Shown here one piece after another: positions 42,997 to 53,181 of a stretch of 64,000 bases of DNA (its first letter is position 1; the number at the start of each line of letters is the position of its first letter). The stretch is from Heterorhizobium halophytocola (lineage in GTDB: Bacteria; Pseudomonadota; Alphaproteobacteria; Rhizobiales; Rhizobiaceae). The notes beneath the pieces are model-generated. The model saw nothing but the letters and a program-made list of their open reading frames with translations. It had not been told where the DNA came from and did not search any database. The stretch spans positions 558,001-622,000 of the forward strand of contig NZ_JAGGJU010000001.1 in the NCBI RefSeq assembly GCF_017873095.1, given 5' to 3'. A program made the translations under genes and the position numbers.

Positions 42997-44307
42997 ATGC
43001 GCATGCGATCCTATCTGATCGGCTTTGCCTTTCTCAGCCCGGCCCTTGTCGTGCTGATCGCCTTCTTTTTGACGCCCGTCGTGCTGACGGCGATCTTCGC
43101 CTTTACCAATATGAGCACCTCGACCGGTATCAGCGGCGGCGCCTATGTGATCACCGGCAATCTGCTGACCCATCTGAAGGATGAGGGCGTCCCGCCGAAG
43201 ATCGCCGACGCCCTGTCGAAGACCAGCTTCAGCGTCGATCCGGAGACGCTTGCCAGGGCGAAGGCTGCCGGTACCGACCCGCAATTTCTGGCGGAAATCG
43301 AAAAGCAGTTCTCGGGCAGGACCTTCGACGATGCCCGCAGCTTTGAGCGCGAACTGAAGGGGCTGCGCCACCGTCCACGTGCCATCCGCGACCTCAAGCT
43401 TGCCGCCGGCCAGTTCGAGCTGTCGATCCTCAATGCGCGGTTTGCAACAGCGGCCGAGGCGCGCAACGCCATCGACACCTTCCTGCCCTCGGTGCCGGCC
43501 GAAACGGTCGATCAGATTGTCCAGGCAAGCTACACCGGCTGGCGCTGGACCACGGCCAATTTCGGCCAGCTGTTTGCCAACCCGGATACCTGGCGGATCG
43601 TCCTCAACACGATCTTCTACGTCGCAACCACCCTGTCCTTCACCGTCTTTATCGGTCTCTTCCTCGCCATCACCACCTTCTACCTGCCAACGAGCGTGGC
43701 AACAGCCTTCAGCATGCTTTGGCTGCTGCCGCGGCTGACACCGATCGTGCTCTACGCGGTCATGTGGAAGTGGTTCACCTGGGATGGCGGTTTCGTCTAC
43801 ACGGCCGCCAAGGCGCTGGGCCTGCCTGCCTTCAACTACATGAAGGGGTCGGTGCCGACGGCCTGGACGGTTGTCATCCTGATCAACGGCTTTATCGGCG
43901 CCGCCTTCTCGATGATCCTGTTTTCCGGGGCCCTGAAGGCCATTCCGGTGCAACAGCTCTGGGCCAGCGAAGTCGACGGCGCCAGCCGCTGGCAGCAGAT
44001 CCGCTACATCATCCTGCCGCATCTGCGCTGGCCGATCCTGTTCGTCACCAGCTACCAGACGCTGTCGCTGCTCTCGTCCTACGAACAGATCTGGCTCACC
44101 ACCAATGGCGGACCCGGGCGCACCACCATGGTCTGGGCGCTGGAGGCCTTCAACACGGCGCTCAACAACTACACCGGCAACCTGCAATACGGGCTGGGAG
44201 CCGCCATGGCGCTGGTCCTTGTGATCGTCGGCGTGACGCTGTCGATCGTCTACCTCAGGCTGTTCCGCTTTGACGAGTTGCTCAGCCGACCGAAGATCGA
44301 GTTTTGA
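42997..44307 (+). CDS. ABC transporter permease with large periplasmic insertion
   Basis: 436 aa, long for a sugar permease (~290-320). After a first membrane segment (LIGFAFLSPALVVLIAFFLT) comes a ~140-residue hydrophilic region (residues ~45-185) before the remaining segments, placed as the P2 loop of MalF is. The EAA loop (LWASEVDGASRWQQIRYIIL) contacts the ATPase. The insertion probably interacts with the binding protein in the periplasm. Confidence 0.9.
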   Translation: MRMRSYLIGFAFLSPALVVLIAFFLTPVVLTAIFAFTNMSTSTGISGGAYVITGNLLTHLKDEGVPPKIADALSKTSFSVDPETLARAKAAGTDPQFLAEIEKQFSGRTFDDARSFERELKGLRHRPRAIRDLKLAAGQFELSILNARFATAAEARNAIDTFLPSVPAETVDQIVQASYTGWRWTTANFGQLFANPDTWRIVLNTIFYVATTLSFTVFIGLFLAITTFYLPTSVATAFSMLWLLPRLTPIVLYAVMWKWFTWDGGFVYTAAKALGLPAFNYMKGSVPTAWTVVILINGFIGAAFSMILFSGALKAIPVQQLWASEVDGASRWQQIRYIILPHLRWPILFVTSYQTLSLLSSYEQIWLTTNGGPGRTTMVWALEAFNTALNNYTGNLQYGLGAAMALVLVIVGVTLSIVYLRLFRFDELLSRPKIEF

Positions 44308-44315
44308 GCCCCGTC

Positions 44316-45140
44316 ATGACCCGCAACTTCTCCAGATTGCCCTTGATCCTGTTGCTGCTCATCATGAGTGCGCCGATCATCATCATGTATGCCTTCCTGC
44401 TGATCGACACGGTGACCAATTCGCCGCCCGGCTCGGCGATCCCGAACGCGTTCACCCTGTCGCATTGGCGCTTTCTCTACGATCCCGGCGCCACCGGCGA
44501 CATCTGGGGCCCGACCCTGACGACGATCCTTTTTACCGCCAGCATCGTCGCGATCGTGCTCTGCATCGCCTCGACCGCCGGCTATGCGCTGTCGCGGCTG
44601 AACATGCCCTTCCGCCGATTTTTCCTGGCCGGCGTGCTCGTCATGCATGCCTTTCCACTGGTGACGCTGATCATCGGCGTGTTTCTCGTGCTGCAGTTCA
44701 TCGGCCTCTACAACACGCTCACCGGCGTCGTTCTGGTAAAGGCGGGGCTGATGCTGCCCTTCGGCATCTGGATCATGAAGGGCTTCTACGACACCGTGCC
44801 CTGGGAGATCGAGATGGCCGGCGTGCAGGACGGGGCGAGCCGTTTCACGGTCTGGCGCCGGCTGATCCTGCCGCAGGTCAAGCCCGGTCTCTTCGCCCTG
44901 GCGCTGTTTGCCGCAATCGATGCCTGGGGCGAATACATGCTGCCGCGCATCCTCGCGCCGTCCTCGAATTTCGAAGTCCTGTCGATGTATCTCAACACCG
45001 TCTCGGATCCCGATTCAACCACCTACAACTTCAATCTCTTCAAGTCGGTCGGGCTGTTCTACACCCTGCCCATCCTGGCGCTCTACGCGATCTTCCGCGA
45101 CCGGCTGATGACCATTTTCGGCGGAGGCACGAAAGGCTGA
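44316..45140 (+). CDS. ABC transporter permease (MalG/UgpE type)
   Basis: A 274-aa permease with six predicted segments and the EAA loop (IEMAGVQDGASRFTVWRRLI). I start at the ATG at 44316 (MTRNFSRL); a TTG at 44304 overlapping the previous stop is an alternative. Its stop shares a base with the ATPase start. Confidence 0.92.
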   Translation: MTRNFSRLPLILLLLIMSAPIIIMYAFLLIDTVTNSPPGSAIPNAFTLSHWRFLYDPGATGDIWGPTLTTILFTASIVAIVLCIASTAGYALSRLNMPFRRFFLAGVLVMHAFPLVTLIIGVFLVLQFIGLYNTLTGVVLVKAGLMLPFGIWIMKGFYDTVPWEIEMAGVQDGASRFTVWRRLILPQVKPGLFALALFAAIDAWGEYMLPRILAPSSNFEVLSMYLNTVSDPDSTTYNFNLFKSVGLFYTLPILALYAIFRDRLMTIFGGGTKG

Positions 45141-46198
45141 TGCAAATCGCACTCAAGGATTTCACCAAGAGTTTCGACGGCCATACCGTCATCGATCGCA
45201 TGAACCTCACCATTGAGGACGGCGAGATGCTGGCCCTGCTCGGGCCCTCGGGCTGCGGCAAGTCGACGACGCTGTTTGCCATATGCGGCATTCACCGGAT
45301 CAATGGCGGGCAGATCCTGTTCGGCGACCGCGATGTCAGCCACCTGCCGAGCCAGAAGCGCAATGTCGGCGTCGTTTTCCAGAACTATGCGCTCTATCCG
45401 CATATGAGCGTCTACGATAATATCGCCTTTCCGCTGACGATCAAACGCACCGGCAAGACGGAGATCGACCGCCAGGTGCGCGAGATCGCCGAAATGACCC
45501 ATATCGAGGAACTGCTGGCGCGCCGGCCGGCCCAGCTCTCCGGCGGCCAGCAACAACGGGTGGCGCTTGCCCGCGCGCTGGTGCGCAAGCCCGATGTGCT
45601 GCTGCTCGACGAGCCGCTTGCCAATCTCGACGCCAAGCTGCGGCTGGAGATGCGCTCGGAAATCCGCCGCATCCAGCTGGAGACCGGTATCACTGCGGTG
45701 CTCGTCACCCACGACCAGGTCGAGGCGATGTCGATGTGCGACCGGATCGCCATCATGAGCAGGGGTGAGATCCTGCAGGTGGCAACGCCGACCGACATGT
45801 ACCGGGCACCGGAGACCCGCTTCGTCGCGGGCTTTCTCGGCAATCCGCCGATCGTCTTCGTCGACGGCAGGGTGGGCGGCGGCAGGACATTGCAGACCGA
45901 GCGTGGGCTTAGACTTCCCCTGCCCTCGCGGCTCGAAGGCCTGCCAGAGGGACAGCCGATCAGCCTCGGCATCCGCCCGGAGCATATAGGCGCCGGCGGC
46001 GATGCCGAGATCACCGGCAAGGTCGTCTTCGTCGAACCGCAGGGACGCGAAACGCTGTTCGACATCGAGATCGCCAAGGGCACGGCCCTGCGCTCGATCC
46101 AGCCGGCGCGCGACGACATCCGGCTTGGCGACGCGGTGACCTGGTCGATCGACCGCGACCGTTTGCTCGCCTTCGGCGCCGATGGGAAAGCCCTTTGA
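45140..46198 (+). CDS. ABC transporter ATP-binding protein (UgpC/MalK type)
   Basis: 352 aa with Walker A LGPSGCGKSTT, signature LSGGQQQRVALARAL, Walker B VLLLDEPLANLD, the switch histidine in LVTHDQ, and a C-terminal TOBE/OB domain (GIRPEHIG). Powers the importer encoded just upstream. The start is fixed by overlap with the permease stop (TGATG). Confidence 0.95.
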   Translation: MQIALKDFTKSFDGHTVIDRMNLTIEDGEMLALLGPSGCGKSTTLFAICGIHRINGGQILFGDRDVSHLPSQKRNVGVVFQNYALYPHMSVYDNIAFPLTIKRTGKTEIDRQVREIAEMTHIEELLARRPAQLSGGQQQRVALARALVRKPDVLLLDEPLANLDAKLRLEMRSEIRRIQLETGITAVLVTHDQVEAMSMCDRIAIMSRGEILQVATPTDMYRAPETRFVAGFLGNPPIVFVDGRVGGGRTLQTERGLRLPLPSRLEGLPEGQPISLGIRPEHIGAGGDAEITGKVVFVEPQGRETLFDIEIAKGTALRSIQPARDDIRLGDAVTWSIDRDRLLAFGADGKAL

Positions 46199-46211
46199 GG
46201 ATCTGACGACA

Positions 46212-47669
46212 ATGCGCAATTCGATTGCCTGGCCGCATCGGCCCGACCACCGCCCGCTGACGATCGCCCATCGCGGCGCCAGCGCCCACGCCGCCGAAAA
46301 CACCCTTGCGGCCTTCCGCACAGCAGCCCTGCTGGGCGCCGACATGTGGGAGATCGACGTGCAGCTGACGCAAGACGGCGTTCCGGTTGTCTCGCATGAT
46401 GCGGGCCTCGGCCGCGCTGTCGGCATCGACCGCGACATTGCCGACCTGACCTTGCCCGAGATGAAGGCGCTGGCGCCCGACATTCCGAGCCTTGCCGAGA
46501 CCGTGGCGCTCGCAAAGGCGCTCGGCCAGAGCCTCTATGTCGAGCTCAAGGCCGACGGGTCCGGTGTGATCGCCGCCGCCCTGTTGCACGAAATGCGGCT
46601 CGAGCGGGCAGCATTGGGCAGTTTCAAGCATGCAGAGATTGCCGCCCTGAAAGCCGTCGACTGCCCCTATCCGCTGGCCGTTCTGGTGCCCCTCGACGCC
46701 AACCCGTTCCAACTCGCCGAACAATCCGATGCCGACATCATCCACCTCTGCTGGGAACGTGGCGGGGAGCGTCCGCAGGATCTGGCAACAGATGAACTGC
46801 TTGCCGACGCCGAGAAGCGCGGCCTCGGGGTCGTTCTGTGGCACGAGGAGCGCAGAAGTGTGCTTTCCGATATTCGGGCACTGCCGGTGCTCGGCATCTG
46901 CACCAACAATCCCGAGATGATGGCCGGCACGGACAGTCTCGACATGCGGGGCATAGGGCTCGTCTGCCATCGCGGCGCCAATCACTTTGCGCCGGAAAAT
47001 ACGCTGGCCGCCGCAAGGCTGAGCTTCGAGCAGGGCGCACCCTATGTGGAACTCGATGTCCGCGAGACCGCCGATGGCGCGCTGGTGGTGATCCACGACG
47101 CGACGCTGGAACGCACCACGAATGGCACAGGTGCCGTGACCGACAGGACGCTCGCGCAACTGAAGACACTCGATGCGGGCTCATGGTTTTCGCCGCATTT
47201 CAAGAACGAGCGCATTCCCACGCTTAGCGAGATGATTGCCCTTGCCCAGTCCTATGGGCGCAAGCTCTATATCGAGAACAAGTCCGTCGCGCCGCGCAGG
47301 CTCGTCGAACTCGTAGACGACATGGATTTCCTCGACGACTGCTTCTTCTGGTCGGGCGATGCGAACCTGCAATCGGGCATGAGAACCGTGTCGCAGCGCG
47401 CCAGTATCAAGGCCGGCTATCGTGCCGTGGCAACGCCGGGCGATGCAGACCCATCGTTGAAGCCGTCAATCATCGAGATGACGATCGACGACTATATCGC
47501 GCACGCCCCCGACTGCCTGGCGCGCGGGCTGAAACCGATGATGCAATATTTCGGGGATGACCCCGAAGTCTTCGACAGGATCATTGCCATTGCGCCGGTG
47601 ATGATCAATCTTGACCGGGCGGATCTGCTGCTGGCAGCCTTGAGACGCGCCCAACGCCAAGCGGCTTGA
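46212..47669 (+). CDS. tandem glycerophosphodiester phosphodiesterase (two GDPD domains)
   Basis: The 485-aa protein contains two full GDPD domains. Domain 1: TIAHRGASAHAAENTLAAF, WEIDVQLTQDGVPVVSHD, VELKADG. Domain 2, from ~residue 245: VCHRGANHFAPENTLAAARL, VELDVRETADGALVVIHD, ERTTNGTG, IENKS. Both keep the two histidines and the acidic metal ligands, so both could be active. No signal peptide, so it would hydrolyse glycerophosphodiesters in the cytoplasm after import by the adjoining ABC system. Family members release glycerol-3-phosphate and an alcohol. I start at MRNSIAWPHR (46212); an ATG at 46182 inside the ATPase gene is the alternative. Confidence 0.9.
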   Translation: MRNSIAWPHRPDHRPLTIAHRGASAHAAENTLAAFRTAALLGADMWEIDVQLTQDGVPVVSHDAGLGRAVGIDRDIADLTLPEMKALAPDIPSLAETVALAKALGQSLYVELKADGSGVIAAALLHEMRLERAALGSFKHAEIAALKAVDCPYPLAVLVPLDANPFQLAEQSDADIIHLCWERGGERPQDLATDELLADAEKRGLGVVLWHEERRSVLSDIRALPVLGICTNNPEMMAGTDSLDMRGIGLVCHRGANHFAPENTLAAARLSFEQGAPYVELDVRETADGALVVIHDATLERTTNGTGAVTDRTLAQLKTLDAGSWFSPHFKNERIPTLSEMIALAQSYGRKLYIENKSVAPRRLVELVDDMDFLDDCFFWSGDANLQSGMRTVSQRASIKAGYRAVATPGDADPSLKPSIIEMTIDDYIAHAPDCLARGLKPMMQYFGDDPEVFDRIIAIAPVMINLDRADLLLAALRRAQRQAA

Positions 47670-47685
47670 TCGGACGACAGACCGG

Positions 47686-48726
47686 ATGTCGAAACAGGAC
47701 AGATCCCATCGCGTACCGACCGCCGATGATGTTGCAGCCCTTGCCGGTGTGTCGCGCTCTGCCGTTTCGCGCACCTTTACCGAGGGCGCCAGCGTGGCGC
47801 CGGCCACCCGCGACAAGGTGATCGACGCGGCCCGCAGCCTTGGCTACCGGGTGAATTTCCTCGCCCGCAGCCTGTCGCGGCAGCGCACCAACCTGATCGG
47901 CCTCGTCGTCTCCGAACTCGACAATCCGTTCCGCGCAGCGATGATGGACCAGATCGCGCGGCGGCTGATCGAGGAGCACTACCGCCCCTTCGTGCTGCCG
48001 ACCGGTGCCGGCGGCGACACAAGGCACCTGATCGACATGATGATGCATTACAATGTCTGCGGCGCGATCGTCACCGGTGACGCGTCGCCGGCCGAGATCG
48101 CCGAGGAATGCGCCGCCTATCATGTGCCGCTGACGCTGATCAACAAGCCCGAGATCGGGCCGCATGCCGACAATGTCTCGATGGATGCGAAAAAGGCCGG
48201 ACGGCTGGCGGCAGAGACATTGAGAGAAATCGGGTGCCGCACCGTTGCGATCGCCAGCCAGAGGCGCCCGTCCCACACGATCGAGCAGAGGCTGGTGAGC
48301 TTTGCCGGCCGCTGCGCCGAACTCGGCCTGGAAATCGTCGGGACGTTTCAGGGCGCGGTGCAGGATTATGACGGCGGTCGCGAGGCGGCAATCGCCTATC
48401 TCGAGGCCGGACGGATCGCCGAGGGCATGTTCTGCGCCAACGACTATATGGCGCTCGGCCTGCTCGACCACCTGCGCCGCTTTGCAAAGCTGCGCGTGCC
48501 CGAAGACCTGAAGGTGATCGCCTGCGATGACATCGCCGAATCCGCCTGGCTGAGCTATGACCTCACCACCATCCGCCAGGATCCGGCAGATCTCGCCGCC
48601 GCCGCCGTCCGATCGCTGCTGGCGCGAATCGAAACCCCGGCTTCAACCAGGAGCGCCGCTATTATCGACGTGCAACTCATGCTGCGCGGCTCCACCGGAC
48701 ACCCATCACAGATTTTCGGAAAGTAA
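47686..48726 (+). CDS. LacI-family regulator of the phosphodiester operon
   Basis: 346 aa with a LacI helix-turn-helix (TADDVAALAGVSRSAVSRTF) and an effector-binding domain (NLIGLVVSELDNPFRAAMMD, MFCANDYMALGLLDHL). It lies between the phosphodiesterase and the inositol-phosphatase-like gene in the same operon, 16 bases after the former. The palindrome at 41517-41532 is its most likely operator. Confidence 0.93.
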   Translation: MSKQDRSHRVPTADDVAALAGVSRSAVSRTFTEGASVAPATRDKVIDAARSLGYRVNFLARSLSRQRTNLIGLVVSELDNPFRAAMMDQIARRLIEEHYRPFVLPTGAGGDTRHLIDMMMHYNVCGAIVTGDASPAEIAEECAAYHVPLTLINKPEIGPHADNVSMDAKKAGRLAAETLREIGCRTVAIASQRRPSHTIEQRLVSFAGRCAELGLEIVGTFQGAVQDYDGGREAAIAYLEAGRIAEGMFCANDYMALGLLDHLRRFAKLRVPEDLKVIACDDIAESAWLSYDLTTIRQDPADLAAAAVRSLLARIETPASTRSAAIIDVQLMLRGSTGHPSQIFGK

Positions 48727-48732
48727 TCAGAC

Positions 48733-49539
48733 ATGCAGGATCAGGACATCGAGCCCGGCACCACCGCCAGGTTCGCAACCGCCAAGCGCATCATTCGCCA
48801 GGCCGGCGTGATGGCCAAGGACTATTTCGACCGCTACGACGAACTGGAGATCGAGACGAAATCCGGCCGCCAGGATGTCGTCAGCGTCGCCGACCGTGAT
48901 GTCGAGGATTTCATCCGCAGGGAGATTATCGCCTCCTTCCCGCTCGACGGCCTGATCGGAGAAGAACGTGGCGCGGATGCCACCGAGACGGACTATACCT
49001 GGACGATCGACCCGATCGACGGCACCGCGGTCTTTCTGCACGGCCTGAAATCCTGGTGCGTGGCCATTGCCATCCTCAAGGAAGGCGTGCCGGTGGCAGG
49101 CCTCGTCTACGATCCCTGCGCCGACGATCTGTTTTCGGCAGCGACCGGGCACGGCGCCGAACGCAATGGACGCCCAATCGCGGTCGACAGTCAGACCCCG
49201 TTCGATGGTGGCTTTCTGGTTGTCGGCGCCAGCAAGCCCGAACAGAGCCATCATATCGGCCAGCTGATCGAGGGTATCCTGGCCGCCGGCGGCATCTTCA
49301 TGCGCAATGGCTCAGCCGCCCTGACGCTCGCGCATGTCGCGGCGGGTCACTATCTCGGCTATTACGAGCCGCGGCTGTCGTCGTGGGATTGCCTGGCCGG
49401 CCTGCTGATCGTCCGGGAGGCCGGCGGCCTGGCCGACGACTTCCTCTCTGGCCGGGACATCATGGCCTCCGGGCCCGCCTTTGCAGCGGCGCCGCAGGTG
49501 CATGACCAGTTCAAGGCCCTGACGTTGCGCGGCACCTGA
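48733..49539 (+). CDS. inositol monophosphatase family protein
   Basis: The 268-aa enzyme has the metal-binding signatures of the family: GLIGEERG, WTIDPIDGTAVFLHG and SSWDCLAGLLIVREAGG. Family members dephosphorylate inositol-1-phosphate, histidinol phosphate or PAP. As last gene of an operon with a double GDPD and next to the myo-inositol catabolic genes, inositol phosphate is the natural guess. No signal peptide. Gap to the LacI gene 6 bases. Confidence 0.9.
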   Translation: MQDQDIEPGTTARFATAKRIIRQAGVMAKDYFDRYDELEIETKSGRQDVVSVADRDVEDFIRREIIASFPLDGLIGEERGADATETDYTWTIDPIDGTAVFLHGLKSWCVAIAILKEGVPVAGLVYDPCADDLFSAATGHGAERNGRPIAVDSQTPFDGGFLVVGASKPEQSHHIGQLIEGILAAGGIFMRNGSAALTLAHVAAGHYLGYYEPRLSSWDCLAGLLIVREAGGLADDFLSGRDIMASGPAFAAAPQVHDQFKALTLRGT

Positions 49540-49628
49540 AGGCAAGCATGCACCTCGCAAAACACGGAGGTCATCGGCCGGCTTGATCGGCGATAGCGGG
49601 CACGGTGCCGGCAATCCAGCGCGCCGCC

Positions 49629-50435
49629 TCAGACGTCGCGTTTGGCAATCCAGTCATGGTCGGGGTGGTTTTCGAACCGCCATTTACGCATAGGGCCGGC
49701 CATGACGTTGAGATAGTACATCTCGTAGCCATAGGGGGCGCCGCAGGGATGGTGGCCCCTTGGCACCAGCACGACATCGCCGTCCGAGACCGCCATGGTT
49801 TCGTCCAGCGAGCCGTCTTCGGTAAACACCCGCTGCACGCCGAAGCCCTGAGCGGGATTGAGGCGATGATAATAGGTCTCTTCCAGATAGGTCATGTCCG
49901 GAAACCGGTCCTCGTCATGCCTGTGCGGCGGATAGGAAGACCAGTGGCCGGACGGCGTGAAGACCTCGGTCACCAGCAGGCTGTCGGCGACATCCCGCTC
50001 TTCCATCGCGATCGGGAAGATGTAGCGCGTATTGGTGCCCCGGCCCCGTTGCGTCAGCGCAAGGCCTTCAGGCCCGATCACCTGCGCCTCGCGGCCCGGC
50101 AAGGCTGGCGCCGTGCAGACGGCGAGCGTGCAATCCGTGGTCGCTACCGCCGACCACTCGGCCCCGGCCGGAATGTAGACGCAATGCGGCGGCAGGCGCT
50201 CGAAGACGCTCATCCGTTCGCCAAGTTCGCCGAACGCCTTCTCGCCCGCGGATATGTTGGCCTTGCCTTCGACCAGCACCAGGATCACCTCCGTCTCGCC
50301 GGTCATCTCTTGGGCGGCCTCGCCCGGCTTCAGCCGATAAAGCCCGAAACCGACATAGCCCCAGCCGGCACTGGCGGGCGTGATGGCATGGACCTTGCCG
50401 GACATGCCGGTCGGCTTGCGAAGAAGGTCGGCCAT
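49629..50435 (-). CDS. iolB: 5-deoxy-glucuronate isomerase IolB
   Basis: 268 aa of the double-cupin IolB family: VHAITPASAGWGYVGFGLYR at the N-terminus, TPSGHWSSYPPHRHDED with metal-binding histidines, and VVLVPRGHHPCGAPYGYEMY. It converts 5-deoxy-glucuronate to 2-deoxy-5-keto-gluconate in myo-inositol breakdown. AGGAGA precedes the ATG at 50435; the in-frame extension upstream runs into iolE and is not real. Last gene of iolR-iolC-iolD-iolE-iolB. Confidence 0.95.
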   Translation of the reverse strand: MADLLRKPTGMSGKVHAITPASAGWGYVGFGLYRLKPGEAAQEMTGETEVILVLVEGKANISAGEKAFGELGERMSVFERLPPHCVYIPAGAEWSAVATTDCTLAVCTAPALPGREAQVIGPEGLALTQRGRGTNTRYIFPIAMEERDVADSLLVTEVFTPSGHWSSYPPHRHDEDRFPDMTYLEETYYHRLNPAQGFGVQRVFTEDGSLDETMAVSDGDVVLVPRGHHPCGAPYGYEMYYLNVMAGPMRKWRFENHPDHDWIAKRDV

Positions 50436-50455
50436 TGTCGTGTCTCCTGCGTCTT

Positions 50456-51355
50456 CTATTGCGTGTCGAGCCCGGCGGTTCTGGCCATCGCCTTCAGCGA
50501 GGCAAGGCCGAGGCTTTGATATTGAAAGGGATTGCGCCTGTCCGGGTCCTGCTCGGCCTCTATCACCAGCCAGCCCTGGTAGCCATGCTGTGCCGCAATT
50601 GCCAGCACCGGCGCAAAGTCCACGCCGCCCTCTTGGTCGCCCGGCACGGTAAAGACGCCGCGTCGCACGCCCTCGAGAAAGGAGAGGTTTTCGCCCCGCA
50701 CCTGGTCGGCGATCACAGGGCGGACATTCTTGGCGTGGATATGACCGACACGATGCATATATTGGCGCGCGACGCGGGCGGGATCGCCCCCGCCGAACAG
50801 GCAATGGCCGGTATCGAGCAACAGTTTCGCATGCGGCCCCGTATGCGCCATCAGCTGTTCGATCTCGTCTTCACTTTCGACGATCGTGCCCATGTGATGG
50901 TGATAGACCAGCGCGATGCCTTGCCGTGCGGCATGTTCGGCCAGCGCCTCGACGCCTGCGCCGAAGGCCGGCCAGTCGGCTTGCGGCAGATGCGGCCGGC
51001 TGGCCAGTGCGGCGTGGTCATGGCCGTGGACGGCGTTCGACGTCTCGCAGACGATGATCACGCTGGACCCCATGGCCTTCAGCAGGTCCAGCGCCGGCTG
51101 CATGGCCGCCTTTTCCGACTCAAGCGAATTCGTCAGCAGGTTCAAGGAATGCCAGCCGGACACATAGCGCAGCCCGCGCGGTTCCAGCACCGCCTTCAGG
51201 CCGGCCGGATCCTGCGGAAACTTGTGCCCCTTCTCGATGCCGTCGAAGCCGATCCCGGCTGCCTCGTCCAGGCATTGGTCGAGGCCGATATGCGCGCCCA
51301 GCGAGCGGTCGTCATCATTCGACCAGGCGATCGGATTGGTGCCGTAGAGGATCAT
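50456..51355 (-). CDS. iolE: myo-inosose-2 dehydratase IolE
   Basis: 299 aa of the xylose-isomerase-like barrel family, with [13 protein letters not shown] at the N-terminus, [11 protein letters not shown] and [15 protein letters not shown] providing metal ligands. It dehydrates 2-keto-myo-inositol, the product of inositol dehydrogenase. Two bases separate it from the iolD stop codon. Confidence 0.95.
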   Translation of the reverse strand: MILYGTNPIAWSNDDDRSLGAHIGLDQCLDEAAGIGFDGIEKGHKFPQDPAGLKAVLEPRGLRYVSGWHSLNLLTNSLESEKAAMQPALDLLKAMGSSVIIVCETSNAVHGHDHAALASRPHLPQADWPAFGAGVEALAEHAARQGIALVYHHHMGTIVESEDEIEQLMAHTGPHAKLLLDTGHCLFGGGDPARVARQYMHRVGHIHAKNVRPVIADQVRGENLSFLEGVRRGVFTVPGDQEGGVDFAPVLAIAAQHGYQGWLVIEAEQDPDRRNPFQYQSLGLASLKAMARTAGLDTQ

Positions 51356-51357
51356 CG

Positions 51358-53181
51358 TCAGCGTCTTTCCTTCAGTGCCTTTTCATAGGCTTCGCGGGCC
51401 GCATTGACTTCACCGCGCGCAGACACCTCGGGCACGGCGACATCCCACCAGTAACCGCCGCTGTCCGGGGTCGGATAGGGATCGGTGTCGATGACGATCA
51501 CGCTTGCCACGGTCGCATGCCTGGCTTCGGCGAGGGCGTCTTCCAGCTCGGCGATCGAGGCGACCTTGCACGCCTTCGCGCCCATGGCCGCCGCGTGGGC
51601 GGCAAAGTCGATCGCAGCGGGATGGGCAAGGTTGGTATGGGCGTAGAGATTGTTGAACTCGGCCCCGCCGGTTGCCATCTGCAGCCGGTTGATGCAGCCA
51701 TAGCCGCGGTTGTCGGTGATCACCAGGGTGATCTTGACGCCCATGGCGACCGCCGTTGCCAGTTCCGAATTCATCATCATGTAGGAGCCGTCGCCAACCA
51801 TCACGATGACGTCGCGCTCGGGCTCGGCAAGCTTGATGCCCAGGCCGCCGGCGACTTCATACCCCATGCAGGAGAAGCCGTATTCCATATGATAGGAGAG
51901 CGGCCGACCGGCCTTCCACAACTGGTGCAACTCGCCCGGCATGGTGCCGGCCGCGCACATGACGACGGTGTCGTCGGTGGCAGCCCGCTGCACGGCACCG
52001 ATCACCTGCATGTCGGTCGGCAGCGTGTTTGCGTCTTCGGGCGGCGCGGTCAACGCGTCCGCGCTTGCAAACCAGGCCGATTTCAGCTCCGCGTCCGGTG
52101 CTTCAAAACGCTGGTTTCCCAGCGCCTGCGACAGCCGCTCGAGACCGACCTTCGCATCGGCCGTCAGCGGCAGTGCGTCATGCTTCGCACTGTCATAGGC
52201 TTGCACGTTGAGCGACAGGATGCGGCGCCTCGGGTTCTTGAAAAGCGCCCAGGAGCCGGTGGTGAAATCCTGAAAGCGCGTGCCGACGCCGAGCACCAGA
52301 TCGGCATTCTCGGCAATCGCATTGGCCGAACTTGCGCCGGTGACGCCGACGGGCCCGAAATTGAGGTCGTGATCCCACGACAGGGCCGACTTGCCGGCCT
52401 GGGTTTCGATGACGGGAATGCAGTGCTTCTCGGCAAACGCTGTCAGGGTGTCCGTCGCGCCGGAGAAGTGTACGCCGCCACCCGCCACGATCACCGGGCG
52501 CGTGGCTGCAAGCAGCGCCTCCACGGCACGGGCGATTTCGCCGGCATCGGGTTCCGGCCGGCGCTGATGCCAGACGCGTTGCTCGAAGAAGCTCTCCGGA
52601 TAATCATAGGCCTCGGCTTGCACATCCTGGCAGAAGGCGAGCGTCACCGGGCCGCAATCGGCAGGATCGGTCAGGGTGCGCAATGCGCGCGGCAAGGCCG
52701 TCAGCACTTGTTCCGGCCGCGTGATCCGGTCGAAATAACGGCTGACGGGCCTGAAACAGTCATTGGCAGACACCGTGCCGTCGGAAAAATCTTCGACCTG
52801 CTGCAACACGGGGTCCGGTCCACGCCCGGCAAACACATCGCCGGGGATCAGCAGCACGGGCAGACGGTTGACATGGGCAAGGGCCGCAGCCGTCACCATA
52901 TTGGTCGCCCCCGGCCCGATCGACGATGTTACCGCCATTGCCCGACGGCGGCGAAGCTGCTTGGCATAGGCAATCGCTGCATGCGCCATCGACTGCTCGT
53001 TCTGGCCACGATAAGTCGGCAGCACGTCGCGCACGCCATATAGCGCCTCGCCGATGCCGGCCACATTGCCGTGGCCGAAGATGGCCCAGACGCCGGCGAT
53101 ACAGGTCTCGCCGTACTCGTTGTGCTGATTTGCGAGATAGCGCATCATCGCCTGCGCCGCGGTCAATCGGATCGTCTTCAT
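51358..53181 (-). CDS. iolD: 3D-trihydroxycyclohexane-1,2-dione hydrolase IolD
   Basis: The 607-aa thiamine-diphosphate enzyme opens the inositol-derived ring. Visible are [19 protein letters not shown] at the N-terminus with the catalytic glutamate region, [15 protein letters not shown], and the ThDP motif [13 protein letters not shown]. The start MKTIRLTA at 53181 lies inside the iolC stop region (4-base overlap); the longer in-frame extension reads through iolC and is not real. Confidence 0.96.
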   Translation of the reverse strand: MKTIRLTAAQAMMRYLANQHNEYGETCIAGVWAIFGHGNVAGIGEALYGVRDVLPTYRGQNEQSMAHAAIAYAKQLRRRRAMAVTSSIGPGATNMVTAAALAHVNRLPVLLIPGDVFAGRGPDPVLQQVEDFSDGTVSANDCFRPVSRYFDRITRPEQVLTALPRALRTLTDPADCGPVTLAFCQDVQAEAYDYPESFFEQRVWHQRRPEPDAGEIARAVEALLAATRPVIVAGGGVHFSGATDTLTAFAEKHCIPVIETQAGKSALSWDHDLNFGPVGVTGASSANAIAENADLVLGVGTRFQDFTTGSWALFKNPRRRILSLNVQAYDSAKHDALPLTADAKVGLERLSQALGNQRFEAPDAELKSAWFASADALTAPPEDANTLPTDMQVIGAVQRAATDDTVVMCAAGTMPGELHQLWKAGRPLSYHMEYGFSCMGYEVAGGLGIKLAEPERDVIVMVGDGSYMMMNSELATAVAMGVKITLVITDNRGYGCINRLQMATGGAEFNNLYAHTNLAHPAAIDFAAHAAAMGAKACKVASIAELEDALAEARHATVASVIVIDTDPYPTPDSGGYWWDVAVPEVSARGEVNAAREAYEKALKERR

